Shown here piece after piece: positions 1 to 8,368 of a stretch of DNA of 64,000 nucleotides (the first letter of the stretch is position 1; each line of letters opens with the position of its first letter). The position numbers were made by a program, and so were the translations under genes. This DNA comes from Halomonas sp. KAO. GTDB taxonomy: Bacteria; Pseudomonadota; Gammaproteobacteria; Pseudomonadales; Halomonadaceae. Below the pieces are notes generated by a model. That model did not search any database. It was given only the letters and a program-made list of their open reading frames with translations, and was not told the origin of the DNA. The stretch covers positions 293,344 through 357,343 of the forward strand of contig NZ_JADNRL010000019.1 in NCBI RefSeq assembly GCF_015595025.1, given 5' to 3'.

Positions 1-1626
1 ATCCAGGGCACTGGTGGCCTCATCGAGAATAAGGACTTCGGCATCGTCGTAGAGTGCTCGGGCTATCCCGATACGCTGACGCTGCCCCCCGGAGAGCTGG
101 GTGCCGCGCTCGCCGACCCGCGTATCGAGCCCTGCAGGCAACTGTTCAAGCAACTCGTCGAGATGAGCCATTTGGGCGGCGTGGCGCACCCGCTCATCAT
201 CGATTTCCTCGCACGGCAGGCCGAAGGCGATGTTCTCTCGGATGCTGGCATCGGCCAGGAAGATTGCCTGGGACACGAAGCCCACCGCGTTCTGCCAAGC
301 ACGCTTGCGTGGCCCCGTCAGCGGCTGGCCATCGACCCTGAGCTCTCCCCGCTGGGGACTGATCAGTCCCAGCAGCAAGTCGATGGCGGTGGATTTGCCG
401 GAGCCGGAAGGTCCCACCAACCCGATCACTTGCTGAGCCGGTATCACCAGCGAGACATCATCCAGCGCCGGCTGCTCCTTGCCAGGATAGAAAAATGTCA
501 CCCCGCTGAGAGCCACCGAGTCTCGCGGCACCAACTTGACGTGCGCAGGTGTTGACGTGGTCGGCCTGGTAACAGACGATGCCTTGAGGCTGACCTCCTC
601 TTTGCCGCGGCTGTCCTTGAGATCCTGATGTACCGCCTCGAAGGCGGCGATATTACCGCGCATCAGGGCCACGCTGCCGTAGATCTGCTGGAATGCCGGC
701 AGCAGCTTGAAGCCGGCCAGAGCATAGACCGAGAGCAACGGCAGAATGGTGCCAAGGTTGCCCTCATGGGCGGCAAGCAGATAGAGCACCAGGAAGATCA
801 CGGTGCCGAAGGCGACGAGCTCAACCAGGTAACGTGGAACCTGAGCGAGTGCCTTGGTCACCCCCTGGGCGCGGCCATAGCGACGGCTGGCTGTTTCGAA
901 GCGCTGATTGAACATCGCCTGGCGCCCCAACAACAGAGTGTCCTTGATACCCCCGAAGCCTTCCGCCATCAGCTGATAGCGTGCCACCTGGCTGCGCGAC
1001 ACGGCACGACCATTAGCGGCCAAGCGCGCCCGCACCGTGCCATAGAGGCCCACGAAGCAGAAGGCGAACACCGCCAGGCCAATCAGCGCCACCATCGGGT
1101 TGAACAGCACCAGGGCGATCACCATGCAGATGGCGGTGGCCGCCTTGGCGTTCATGCGCATCAGCGGCGAGATCAGGGTATCGGTGATGCGCTGGGTCTC
1201 CTGAGCAATATTGCTGACCAAGCGAGTGCTGCTTCCTTCGGCGTGAAACAGCCAGGGCTGCGCCATATAGTGGCGATACAACCGTACGCTCAGCTCGGCA
1301 CCGAGTTGCTGACCGTAAATCGTCAGACGCCATACGGCGACCACCGAGATGGCCGCAGAGAGCGCTAACGCCACCAGCACCCCCACTCCCATCCAGAACA
1401 GGAAATCGCGCGGTTCGCCGATACCACTCGCCGCATAGATCTGGGCGAGCAGGGCATCGCCCTGCAGCCGGCTCATGTCGCCCACCAGGGCCATAAAGGG
1501 GCCGATGGCGAGCACCCCACCCACCTCGGCGAAGGCCATCAGCACCACCAACCCCTGGAGGCGCAGCAAGCGCCGGCGTTGCTCGCGGGTAAGCAAGCCT
1601 AACAAGGCACGGAGATTGGCGAACAT
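1..1626 (-). CDS. PglK-like ABC transporter (permease-ATPase fusion), C-terminus cut by window edge
   Basis: This reading frame starts at ATG 1626 on the minus strand and runs off the left end without a stop, so 542 codons are visible. The N-terminal half is a six-helix ABC exporter membrane domain. The C-terminal half is an ATPase with Walker A GPSGSGKST (bases about 388-414), the signature LSGGQRQR and Walker B VLILDEATSALD at the window edge. Only the H-loop end is missing. Overall layout and length resemble lipid-linked oligosaccharide flippases of the PglK type or MsbA-like exporters; that assignment is by recalled family resemblance. It lies 144 bp downstream of wzc in the polysaccharide locus, so it may move the lipid-linked repeat unit across the inner membrane. 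Substrate is inferred. Confidence 0.85.
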   Translation of the reverse strand, partial: MFANLRALLGLLTREQRRRLLRLQGLVVLMAFAEVGGVLAIGPFMALVGDMSRLQGDALLAQIYAASGIGEPRDFLFWMGVGVLVALALSAAISVVAVWRLTIYGQQLGAELSVRLYRHYMAQPWLFHAEGSSTRLVSNIAQETQRITDTLISPLMRMNAKAATAICMVIALVLFNPMVALIGLAVFAFCFVGLYGTVRARLAANGRAVSRSQVARYQLMAEGFGGIKDTLLLGRQAMFNQRFETASRRYGRAQGVTKALAQVPRYLVELVAFGTVIFLVLYLLAAHEGNLGTILPLLSVYALAGFKLLPAFQQIYGSVALMRGNIAAFEAVHQDLKDSRGKEEVSLKASSVTRPTTSTPAHVKLVPRDSVALSGVTFFYPGKEQPALDDVSLVIPAQQVIGLVGPSGSGKSTAIDLLLGLISPQRGELRVDGQPLTGPRKRAWQNAVGFVSQAIFLADASIRENIAFGLPCEEIDDERVRHAAQMAHLDELLEQLPAGLDTRVGERGTQLSGGQRQRIGIARALYDDAEVLILDEATSALD

Positions 1627-1770
1627 AGGGCCTCACAAAATCATCGACGCCGCGTCTGCGCGGCCAGCCCTATTAATGTGACATTTTGTATCTGTTAGGC
1701 AAGTATGAAATAGGTAGTACCAGGTGCGAGGAGCAAGGTCCGCGAGGTAGGTGCGCCCCTCATCCTTTAC

Positions 1771-4002
1771 TCACTTGTACGAATAGTTGTAGTACCCATA
1801 CCCATAGCTGGTGGCGGCCTTGCGCTCCATGGCGTTAAGGATCGAGCCCTTGACTGTAACGCCGGCAGTTTCGAGGCGACGAGTAGCGATCTGCAGCTCG
1901 CGTATCGGGTTGGTCTGGAAGCGAGCGACCATCAGGGTGGTGCCACACTGGGCGCCAACCACCGCGGCATCGGTCACGGCGAGCACCGGCGGAGTGTCGA
2001 TGATCACCAGGTCATAGCGTTGGCTGACCTCTTCGAGGAAGGTGGTGAAGCGTGAGGTCATCATCAACTCCGAGGGGTTGGGCGGAGATTCACCGCGAGC
2101 CACGTAATCCAGCCCTTCGATACCGCTGGACCGGATGATCTCCAGCAGGCCCTTGCGCCCGCTCAGCAGCTCGGAGAGCCCCTCCTTGCTGCGCCCCTTG
2201 AAGGCGTTATGCATGTGCCCCTTGCGCATATCGGCATCAACGACCAGCACCCGTTGTCCGGCCTGGGCGCAGACAGCGCCCAGGTTAATCGAGATAAAGG
2301 TCTTGCCAATACCAGGGCTGGGACCGGAGATCATCAGGCGGTTGTTGCTGGCCTCGAGCATGGCGAAGTGCAGACTGGTGCGCAGGCTGCGCAGGGCCTC
2401 GATGGAGGTATCAGCCAGGTGGCGCTCGGCGAGCACCCCGCTGACCACCTCCCGTGCCTGGCGATCACGGCGATGCTTGACTCGTCGAACCAGCTTTCGC
2501 TGCTCGTCGGAGAGCGGCACGGTGGCGTAAACCGGCAGGCCGGCGCTCTCGATCTGCTCAGGTGACTCCACGCCGCGGTTGAGCAGGCCGCGCAGCAGCA
2601 CGATACCCACCCCCAGCATGCCGCCGAGCACGGTGGCGATGATCACGATTAGTGACTTGCGCGGAGCGATGGGGAACGGGCCGACCAGCGCGTCATCGAT
2701 GATACGCACGTTGCCAACGGTACCAGCCCGGGCGACCTGCAGCTCCTGCATCTTGTTCAGCACGTTGACGTAGATGGCCTGGGTGACCTCGACGTCGCGG
2801 GTACGACGCACTACCTCCTGCTGGGCGGCGGGCATCTCATTGACGCGTTCATCAAGATCGGCCCGCTGCTGCTGCAGCTGACTCTTCTGGCGCAGCAGCG
2901 CCTGATAGTTAGGGTGACTTGGGGTGAATCGCTCGGCCAGCTCGGCTTCCTGGAACTCCAGCTCGCTGAGTCGACTGTCGAGCTCGATAAAGCGCTGGAT
3001 TACGGACTGTGCCTCGGAGCTGAGGTCGACACTATCCTGCTCGACGCGATACTCGTTAAGACGATTTTCAGCGGCGGCAAGCTGATCGCGGAGTTCCGGC
3101 GCTTGCTCCTCGAGAAAGGCCAGGCTCTGCTCCGCCTCGGCGGATTGACGCTCGACGTTCTGGGTCAGGAAGGTCTCTGCCACGGCATCCAGTGAGCGAC
3201 GAATCTCGCTGCGATCGGGTCCAGTCAGGGTCAACCGAAGCATGCCGGTGCCGATGCTGGTGCCGCGCCCGGCGCCCAACTCGTTGACGCTAAGCCGCGA
3301 GCCAAGACCATTGATGGCTGTAGGCCGCGAGCGCTTGATCAGGGTGAACTCCGTGCCGGGAGGCGCCTGCAGTTCAGCGATGCGTATCTGGATATCGCCA
3401 TCGGCGAAGCTCGCAAGCTCCCCGACTCGCCCTTGGCCCAGCTCCCGCGGCATCTCGCCGCCCAGGCGCAGCCGATAGTCCCCCGCTTCCCCGGCGGTTG
3501 CGATCAGCGGCATGCCGCGCAGCGAGTCGGCGACCTCCAGGCGTCCCAGGGCCAGGGTCTCACCCGCCCATACCCAGGGCTTGCCGGCCATGAATGCCGG
3601 TCGTTCGATGCCACGGCGCACCAGGAAGCCACCCACCACCGGCAGCAGATTCGGACTCACCACGGTATCCAGCCCGACCCGGTCGACCACCTGGCCCAGC
3701 ACCATGCGAGACTGCAGAATCTGCACCTCGGCGGCGGTGGAGGACTCGCCCTCCTGGCCGAACACCTCGGAGAGATCGCCCAGTGGGCTGACGGTCGAGC
3801 GCCGTTCCACCTGTACCAGCGCATCGCCGCGGTACACCGGCGTCTGCAGCAGGGCATAGACCACCCCACCCAAGGCGAACAAGAGGGTGATGGCGAGGAT
3901 CAGCCACTTGTGATCGAGGAGCAGGCCAAACAGGCGTGCGAGGTCGATTTTATTATCGACCGGGGCCATAGGTGAAGCTGCGGTGTTGGAGGTGTCAGTC
4001 AT
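1771..4002 (-). CDS. wzc: Wzc-type polysaccharide co-polymerase / tyrosine autokinase (copy 1)
   Basis: This 743-residue inner-membrane protein sets polysaccharide chain length and export through autophosphorylation. An N-terminal Wzz domain with a membrane helix at about residues 33-52 is followed by a coiled-coil periplasmic region (about 280-420) and a second helix near 448-470. The cytoplasmic BY-kinase has Walker A GPSPGIGKT (560-568), Walker A' VLVVDADM (585-592) and Walker B LVIIDTPP (665-672). It ends in a tyrosine cluster (Y733, 735, 737, 738, 740, 742), the usual autophosphorylation site. It lies 114 bp downstream of wzb in a wza-wzb-wzc order. A paralogue lies at 19469-21844. Confidence 0.95.
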   Translation of the reverse strand: MTDTSNTAASPMAPVDNKIDLARLFGLLLDHKWLILAITLLFALGGVVYALLQTPVYRGDALVQVERRSTVSPLGDLSEVFGQEGESSTAAEVQILQSRMVLGQVVDRVGLDTVVSPNLLPVVGGFLVRRGIERPAFMAGKPWVWAGETLALGRLEVADSLRGMPLIATAGEAGDYRLRLGGEMPRELGQGRVGELASFADGDIQIRIAELQAPPGTEFTLIKRSRPTAINGLGSRLSVNELGAGRGTSIGTGMLRLTLTGPDRSEIRRSLDAVAETFLTQNVERQSAEAEQSLAFLEEQAPELRDQLAAAENRLNEYRVEQDSVDLSSEAQSVIQRFIELDSRLSELEFQEAELAERFTPSHPNYQALLRQKSQLQQQRADLDERVNEMPAAQQEVVRRTRDVEVTQAIYVNVLNKMQELQVARAGTVGNVRIIDDALVGPFPIAPRKSLIVIIATVLGGMLGVGIVLLRGLLNRGVESPEQIESAGLPVYATVPLSDEQRKLVRRVKHRRDRQAREVVSGVLAERHLADTSIEALRSLRTSLHFAMLEASNNRLMISGPSPGIGKTFISINLGAVCAQAGQRVLVVDADMRKGHMHNAFKGRSKEGLSELLSGRKGLLEIIRSSGIEGLDYVARGESPPNPSELMMTSRFTTFLEEVSQRYDLVIIDTPPVLAVTDAAVVGAQCGTTLMVARFQTNPIRELQIATRRLETAGVTVKGSILNAMERKAATSYGYGYYNYSYK

Positions 4003-4116
4003 GGCGTGGCTTTGTATTTGTAAGAGTGAAAGGAAGGTAATTTAAGCCAGGATGTTTCGTCGGTATCCGTGAGTACGCCGAAGTCTAACGACGCCATCGC
4101 CTGGGGTTTGGACTTT

Positions 4117-4554
4117 TTATAGGCGGGCAACCCACCCGGCGGTGGCCTCAGCCAGCAGTTGGTGAACATGCTCAAACGCCTCCCTGCTCTTCCGATACGG
4201 GTCGGGGATATCGAGTCCCTTGCCAGCTGCGAGCCATTTGCCAAGCAGCATGGTCTTGCCGAGGGCCTCGGGGGCAAGCTCACCGACAGCGCGTCGCTGG
4301 CCGCTGCTCATCACCAGGATCAGATCGTGGTTGATGAGCATCTCGGTGGTGAGCTGGCGGGCCTGGTGGATGGAGACGTCAAGTCCTTCCGCCTCGGCAA
4401 GCTCTCTGGCGCTGAGATCGACGTTCTGACCGACCAGTGCACCTAACCCTGCCGAGGCGACCTGCTTCCCCGGCAGGGCCCGGCGCAGCATGGCTTCGGC
4501 CACGGGGCTACGACAGACGTTACCAGTACACACCACCAAGATACGTTGAAACAC
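4117..4554 (-). CDS. wzb: low-molecular-weight protein tyrosine phosphatase (Wzb/Etp)
   Basis: A 145-residue cytoplasmic phosphatase expected to dephosphorylate the Wzc tyrosine cluster. The P-loop CTGNVCRS begins at residue 9 (nucleophile C9, R15), and the general acid lies in DPY (D118). Length matches the family. The first codon is GTG at 4554, 21 bp after the wza stop, with only a weak purine-rich site upstream. Two Wzc proteins in the window (1771-4002 and 19469-21844) probably share this one phosphatase. Confidence 0.95.
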   Translation of the reverse strand: MFQRILVVCTGNVCRSPVAEAMLRRALPGKQVASAGLGALVGQNVDLSARELAEAEGLDVSIHQARQLTTEMLINHDLILVMSSGQRRAVGELAPEALGKTMLLGKWLAAGKGLDIPDPYRKSREAFEHVHQLLAEATAGWVARL

Positions 4555-4575
4555 AAGCCGCTCGCTATGGGTGGA

Positions 4576-5718
4576 TTAGAGATCGCTGACGTCGCTGGCA
4601 CTCTCCGCCACACTACCCGGCAACACCAGCGAGGGTAGCAGCAGGCTGATCACACGGTTCCAGCGCGCCAGGGGCGCGGTGGTAACGTAGACCACATCCT
4701 GGGGCTCGAGGACAAACTGGCTGCCCATGCTGAAGGCGGCGGCGTTGCGTACATCGAGCAGATACACGGTGGCCAACTTGTCACTGTCGAAAGTCTGGCT
4801 GCGAATGACGAAGATTCCCGAGGGCTCGGCGGTAGTTTCGTTGATACCACCGGCCCGTGCCACGGCGTCGGTCAAGGAGAGGCGCTCGTTGCCCAACGCG
4901 AAGTTGCCGGGCGAGAGCACCTGGCCCATGACCGCCACGGCCTGATTCTCGGAACTCGGCACGTGCACCACGTCGCCATCCTGGAGCAGACGATTCTGGG
5001 TCTGGTCGCCTTGGCGCAGCAGCTGGTAGAGAGAGAGACGCTGCTCCTGACCATTGCGGGTCAGAATTACCTCGTGCCAGTTGGCAGTGGGCTGGGCGCC
5101 ACCGGCCCGGCTGATGGCGTCGGCCAAGGTCAGCGGCACGCTGGTGATGGGCTGGGTGCCGGGTGTTGCCACCGACCCGCTCACGTAGACCTTCTTGGAG
5201 TTGAAGGCCGCCATGCGGACATCCACCTGGGGCTCGGCCAGAAAGCCGGAGAGTCGGCGCGCCAGCATGTCGCGGACCTCATCCAGGGTGAGCCCTGCGA
5301 CCTTCACGCGCCCGATATAGGGATAGAAGATGGTGCCATCGCTACGCACCTCGTTGCCCGCCTCGGCGGCGCTTCGCTCGGCACCGGCCGGTATGGTCAG
5401 CTCGGGATGGTCGTAGACGATCACGCTCAGTACATCGCCGGGATCCACGCGATACTCGTAGTCCTCGATGGCCTGGCGCAGATCGCTGGACATGGGCGCA
5501 GCTTGGCTTTCGGCCAGCCGAAAGGTCGAAACCAGCCCCGGCGTAATGGGCTCGATATCGACTAGGTCGTCGATCGGCGCGGTTTCCGTCTGGTAATCGA
5601 TATGCCCACCGGGAGCCATAGAACAGCCTGATAGCAGAAGGGCCACGGCGCAGGCAATCAGGGGCGTCGACCGGAAAGCCGGTGCGTGACGCTGACGTGG
5701 GATCGACGATGTGATCAT
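4576..5718 (-). CDS. wza: Wza-type outer-membrane polysaccharide export lipoprotein
   Basis: This 380-residue lipoprotein is the outer-membrane/periplasmic channel for polysaccharide export. The start at 5718 is preferred over an in-frame ATG at 5766. It has an AGAGGAA ribosome-binding site about 7 nt upstream and gives a proper signal peptide ending in the lipobox LLLSGC (C32). A Poly_export region (VDPGDVLSVIVYDHPEL) is followed by SLBB repeats (VYVSGSVATPGTQPI, VAVMGQVLSPGNFAL). A C-terminal hydrophobic stretch near WNRVISLLLPSLVLPG fits the Wza membrane helix. It is the first gene of wza-wzb-wzc and corresponds to GfcE in E. coli group 4 capsule operons. Confidence 0.95.
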   Translation of the reverse strand: MITSSIPRQRHAPAFRSTPLIACAVALLLSGCSMAPGGHIDYQTETAPIDDLVDIEPITPGLVSTFRLAESQAAPMSSDLRQAIEDYEYRVDPGDVLSVIVYDHPELTIPAGAERSAAEAGNEVRSDGTIFYPYIGRVKVAGLTLDEVRDMLARRLSGFLAEPQVDVRMAAFNSKKVYVSGSVATPGTQPITSVPLTLADAISRAGGAQPTANWHEVILTRNGQEQRLSLYQLLRQGDQTQNRLLQDGDVVHVPSSENQAVAVMGQVLSPGNFALGNERLSLTDAVARAGGINETTAEPSGIFVIRSQTFDSDKLATVYLLDVRNAAAFSMGSQFVLEPQDVVYVTTAPLARWNRVISLLLPSLVLPGSVAESASDVSDL

Positions 5719-6374
5719 GTAGGTTCCTCTTGATAGCAGCCGCCAAACGGGGGAGGCAGGCACCATGGAAAGATCAAAAACGTGGAAAGATAAGCAAATA
5801 AGTAAACAATAACTCCGTAACCCTCTGCTACATAGTGTAACATATCAGTGAATATTCACCACGCCTAGCCTACTGAAACTAAAACCCTGGTCACCCGCCA
5901 CAAAAGTACGGCTTTGGCTGGCCCCGTGCGGTCCATACCCAGCCCAGGCAGGCTCTCCAAGTAGAAAACAGGACACTCCCGTCCCAGGGTTACAAAGCCC
6001 TCCTCTAGGCCAGACTCCACTATGTTGGGCTCCATTAGGCTGAGCTCCAAGCCAGCACGTTCGCCCCAACTTCATGATGTCAGGGCGAATTCCGACTGGC
6101 TTTAACGCCTGAACGTTACATAGGAAGGCGACCATCACTATCGGAACGAGGAGTGAATCACCAGACGGCTCTATTTGCCGCTCCTCTCCTACACCGGGGT
6201 AAGCCTAACCCTACACCTGAAGCCTATGCTTGCCCGTCAAGCCGAACCAGAGAGCTTGGCGACATGCTGCTGTCACGACATGGTAGACGTAATGCGGCTA
6301 TGCTTAGAGTGTACAAACGGTTACGATCAAATCGCCCTGTCCGATGCAACACGCCACGATCCAGGAGAGAGACC
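5719..6374. other. divergent intergenic region between wza and gfcA-like gene
   Basis: About 655 bp separate two divergently read export operons, so both promoters should lie here. The part near wza (5780-5850) is AT-rich. I found no convincing -35/-10 pair, no JUMPstart/ops element and no clear RcsAB box by eye. An open frame from 6153 reads into gfcA, but its first 74 codons lack a ribosome-binding site and look non-coding. Confidence 0.5.
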
Positions 6375-6647
6375 ATGAAAGCGCAGCTTAAACGCCCATT
6401 CGCCCTACTGGCGGTTGCCGGCATGCTGGCGAGCTCCACCGCCCTGGCCCAGGGCGCCGCAAAGCCTTCCCCCGCAGCGGGAGGCTCCCCGGCTGGCCTA
6501 AGCAAGGCGACCGGCCTCTCCCAGGCCACTCTCGTCACCGCCGGCGCGGCGCTCGGCCTCGGCATTCTGGTGGCGTTGACAACCGATGGCGACAATAGCG
6601 GCACGGGCACGGGCACGGGCACTGGCACCGGCACCGGCACCAACTGA
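6375..6647 (+). CDS. gfcA: GfcA/YjbE-like small secreted protein with Gly-Thr tail
   Basis: A 90-residue protein starting at ATG 6375 with an AGGAGAGAG site just upstream. It has a signal peptide ending near ALAQG, then a Pro/Ala/Gly linker, a hydrophobic stretch (TLVTAGAALGLGILVAL) and DGDNSG followed by a Gly-Thr repeat tail. This layout matches E. coli GfcA and YjbE, small Thr-rich proteins that are first in gfcABCD and yjbEFGH. Molecular function is unknown even in E. coli. It lies 14 bp upstream of the GfcB-like gene. The tail is encoded by seven hexamers, so its length could vary by slippage. Confidence 0.75.
   Translation: MKAQLKRPFALLAVAGMLASSTALAQGAAKPSPAAGGSPAGLSKATGLSQATLVTAGAALGLGILVALTTDGDNSGTGTGTGTGTGTGTN
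6600..6641 (+). repeat. hexanucleotide tandem repeat in gfcA
   Basis: Seven in-frame GGCACN units (three GGCACG, then GGCACG/GGCACT variants and three GGCACC) encode the Gly-Thr tail of the GfcA-like protein. Unit length is a multiple of three, so gain or loss keeps the frame. Confidence 0.9.
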
Positions 6648-6661
6648 GGCATCGCTCATCG

Positions 6662-7438
6662 ATGGTGAACTTCCATGACCCCGCCGGCTGCCCCTCGAGG
6701 CGCCGCCCTGCTGCCCGCCTGCTGACCCTGGGCGCCTGCCTGCTCTGGCTGACAGGCTGTGCCAGTAGCGGCAAGCCCCCCCTGGGCGATGCCCTGACGA
6801 ACCTGCTGGCCGAGGGGGCCACCGGCGAAGCGAGCCTTTCTCAGCGGGCCGACGCCCTCCCCTACGCCTCGCTTGCCGTTGACAGCCAGCGCCATCGCGG
6901 TCTGGTGGTGCTGGGCACCACGACCGGCGAAACCACCTACTGGCCGATGGGCCACCAGGGCGTGCTGGTGCTCCACCGCGATGGCCTGCAGGCGACCAGC
7001 GGCCTGGGCAGCGATCTCCTAGGTACCCGCTATCTCCCTCTGCAGGCGCCGAGCGCTGATGCCGGAGAGGTGGAGCACCGAGAGGCAGACGCCGGGGCAG
7101 CAGGCACCCTGGACGACACCCTGGACTATGTGCCATGGCAGGAAGTGCGCCCCGGGGCTTTTCGCCTGGAACGCCAATGGCTGGAGGCGGATGGGCTGCC
7201 TCGCCAGCTGGGGGCCCGTGGCGCCCTGGCGTGCCACGATACGCTGGAGCCTCTCGCCTTGCCGCTGGGTGAGCAACGGCTGCAGCGCTGCGAGATGACC
7301 CTGAACTGGGAAAATGGCGAGCAAACTCGCTCAACCCTGTGGCGTGACCGTGACACCCTGCGCCTCTGGGCCGTGGAGGGGGAGCCCTGGCCGGGAGCCC
7401 CACATATCGAGTGGCGGGTCGCGCGCGCCTGGTGGTGA
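6662..7438 (+). CDS. gfcB: YjbF/GfcB-family lipoprotein
   Basis: A 258-residue lipoprotein. A basic N-terminus and hydrophobic segment end in the lipobox LTGC (C33), followed by a mostly beta-type sequence with the family-like motif TTYWPMGHQGVLVLHRDGL and a closing HIEWRVARAWW. Size and position match E. coli YjbF/GfcB, second gene of operons needed for group 4 capsule or Yjb exopolysaccharide. No Shine-Dalgarno is obvious at ATG 6662; translation may be coupled to the gene ending at 6647. Biochemical role is unknown. Confidence 0.8.
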   Translation: MVNFHDPAGCPSRRRPAARLLTLGACLLWLTGCASSGKPPLGDALTNLLAEGATGEASLSQRADALPYASLAVDSQRHRGLVVLGTTTGETTYWPMGHQGVLVLHRDGLQATSGLGSDLLGTRYLPLQAPSADAGEVEHREADAGAAGTLDDTLDYVPWQEVRPGAFRLERQWLEADGLPRQLGARGALACHDTLEPLALPLGEQRLQRCEMTLNWENGEQTRSTLWRDRDTLRLWAVEGEPWPGAPHIEWRVARAWW

Positions 7439-7549
7439 CGCAACAGATCAATATTCGAGAAGGGGCCACCCTTCCAGCTGGGGCCAACTATCCAATAGAG
7501 GACGTGACTCGGCCTGGGTGCCATGGGTTACGGGGAACAAGGGGACAAT

Positions 7550-8368
7550 GTGATTAACGGAGCTTTCCGCCGACGAAGCAGGGCGTGGCTGGCGGCAGCT
7601 GCCCTTGGCCTGGGCGGCACAGGAACGGCACTTGGCGCCACCACACCACCGGCGACCCTGGCCAATGCCTGGCTGGACCTCGAACGGCGCCAGCCCGGCG
7701 CCATCGAGTGGCAGCACGCCTTCGCGCTTCGCGACACCACCGCCGAGACTGTGCCGCGCCTGCGCCGACGCCTGATCGGCGATCTGCATACCCTGGCGGT
7801 CAGCGCCCGGGTGGCCGGCAACGCGCCACGCCAACAGAGCCTTGAGGCCTGGCGCTCGCATCTCGGCGAATGGCAGGACCGACATATCCGTACACCGGAG
7901 CGACTGGACCTGCCCTGGCTGGCGGCCAATCTACGCCACAATCCTCCACTCAAGCGCATCGTTCACTTCGGGGTCTGTGAGGCGCCGAACTGGGTGGAGG
8001 TCTGGAGCCTGGACGGCGTCACGCGACTGGACTGGGTGCCCGACATGTCACTCGAGCACCTGCGCGACTCGCTGACCGCCAGCGCGGCCCGCCAGAGCGA
8101 TACCGCCGCCATCGTCACCCCGCTGGGAGAGGTTCATCGTCGCGGCATCGCGGCCTGGAACTATCAGCCGACGCTTCTTGCCCCGGGGAGTCGCGTGCTC
8201 CTGGAGCTACCCTCTCGCCAAGGGCTTCGGGGCGCCCTGCCCTTCCCGGGGGTCGGCGATGAGGTAGACCTGATCAACCGGCGCCTGCCCGAACTGCTGG
8301 CGACCCGCGTACCCGGTGAGCGCTGCCGGGTATGGGGCAACGACGAGGGACACGAGGTCAAGGAATGA
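7550..8368 (+). CDS. gfcC: GfcC/YjbG-family periplasmic capsule protein
   Basis: A periplasmic protein of the GfcC/YjbG family. The GTG at 7550 is preferred because it has AAGGGGAC about 8 nt upstream and begins a clean signal peptide (RRRSRAWLAAAALGLGG); an in-frame ATG at 7523 is the alternative. The mature part contains tandem beta-grasp-like features recalled for GfcC (RIVHFGVCEAPNWVEVWSLD; AAIVTPLGEVHRRGIAAWN). It ends with an ATGA overlap into the next gene, typical of tight operon coupling. In E. coli it is required for group 4 capsule assembly, but its biochemical activity is not defined. Confidence 0.8.
   Translation: MINGAFRRRSRAWLAAAALGLGGTGTALGATTPPATLANAWLDLERRQPGAIEWQHAFALRDTTAETVPRLRRRLIGDLHTLAVSARVAGNAPRQQSLEAWRSHLGEWQDRHIRTPERLDLPWLAANLRHNPPLKRIVHFGVCEAPNWVEVWSLDGVTRLDWVPDMSLEHLRDSLTASAARQSDTAAIVTPLGEVHRRGIAAWNYQPTLLAPGSRVLLELPSRQGLRGALPFPGVGDEVDLINRRLPELLATRVPGERCRVWGNDEGHEVKE

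Noticed and set aside
628..1368. Plus-strand open frame of 246 codons
   Set aside because: It is antisense to the ABC transporter, whose motifs are intact on the minus strand.
5719..6374. JUMPstart/ops or RcsAB box between the export operons
   Set aside because: No segment matched the consensus closely enough on either strand.
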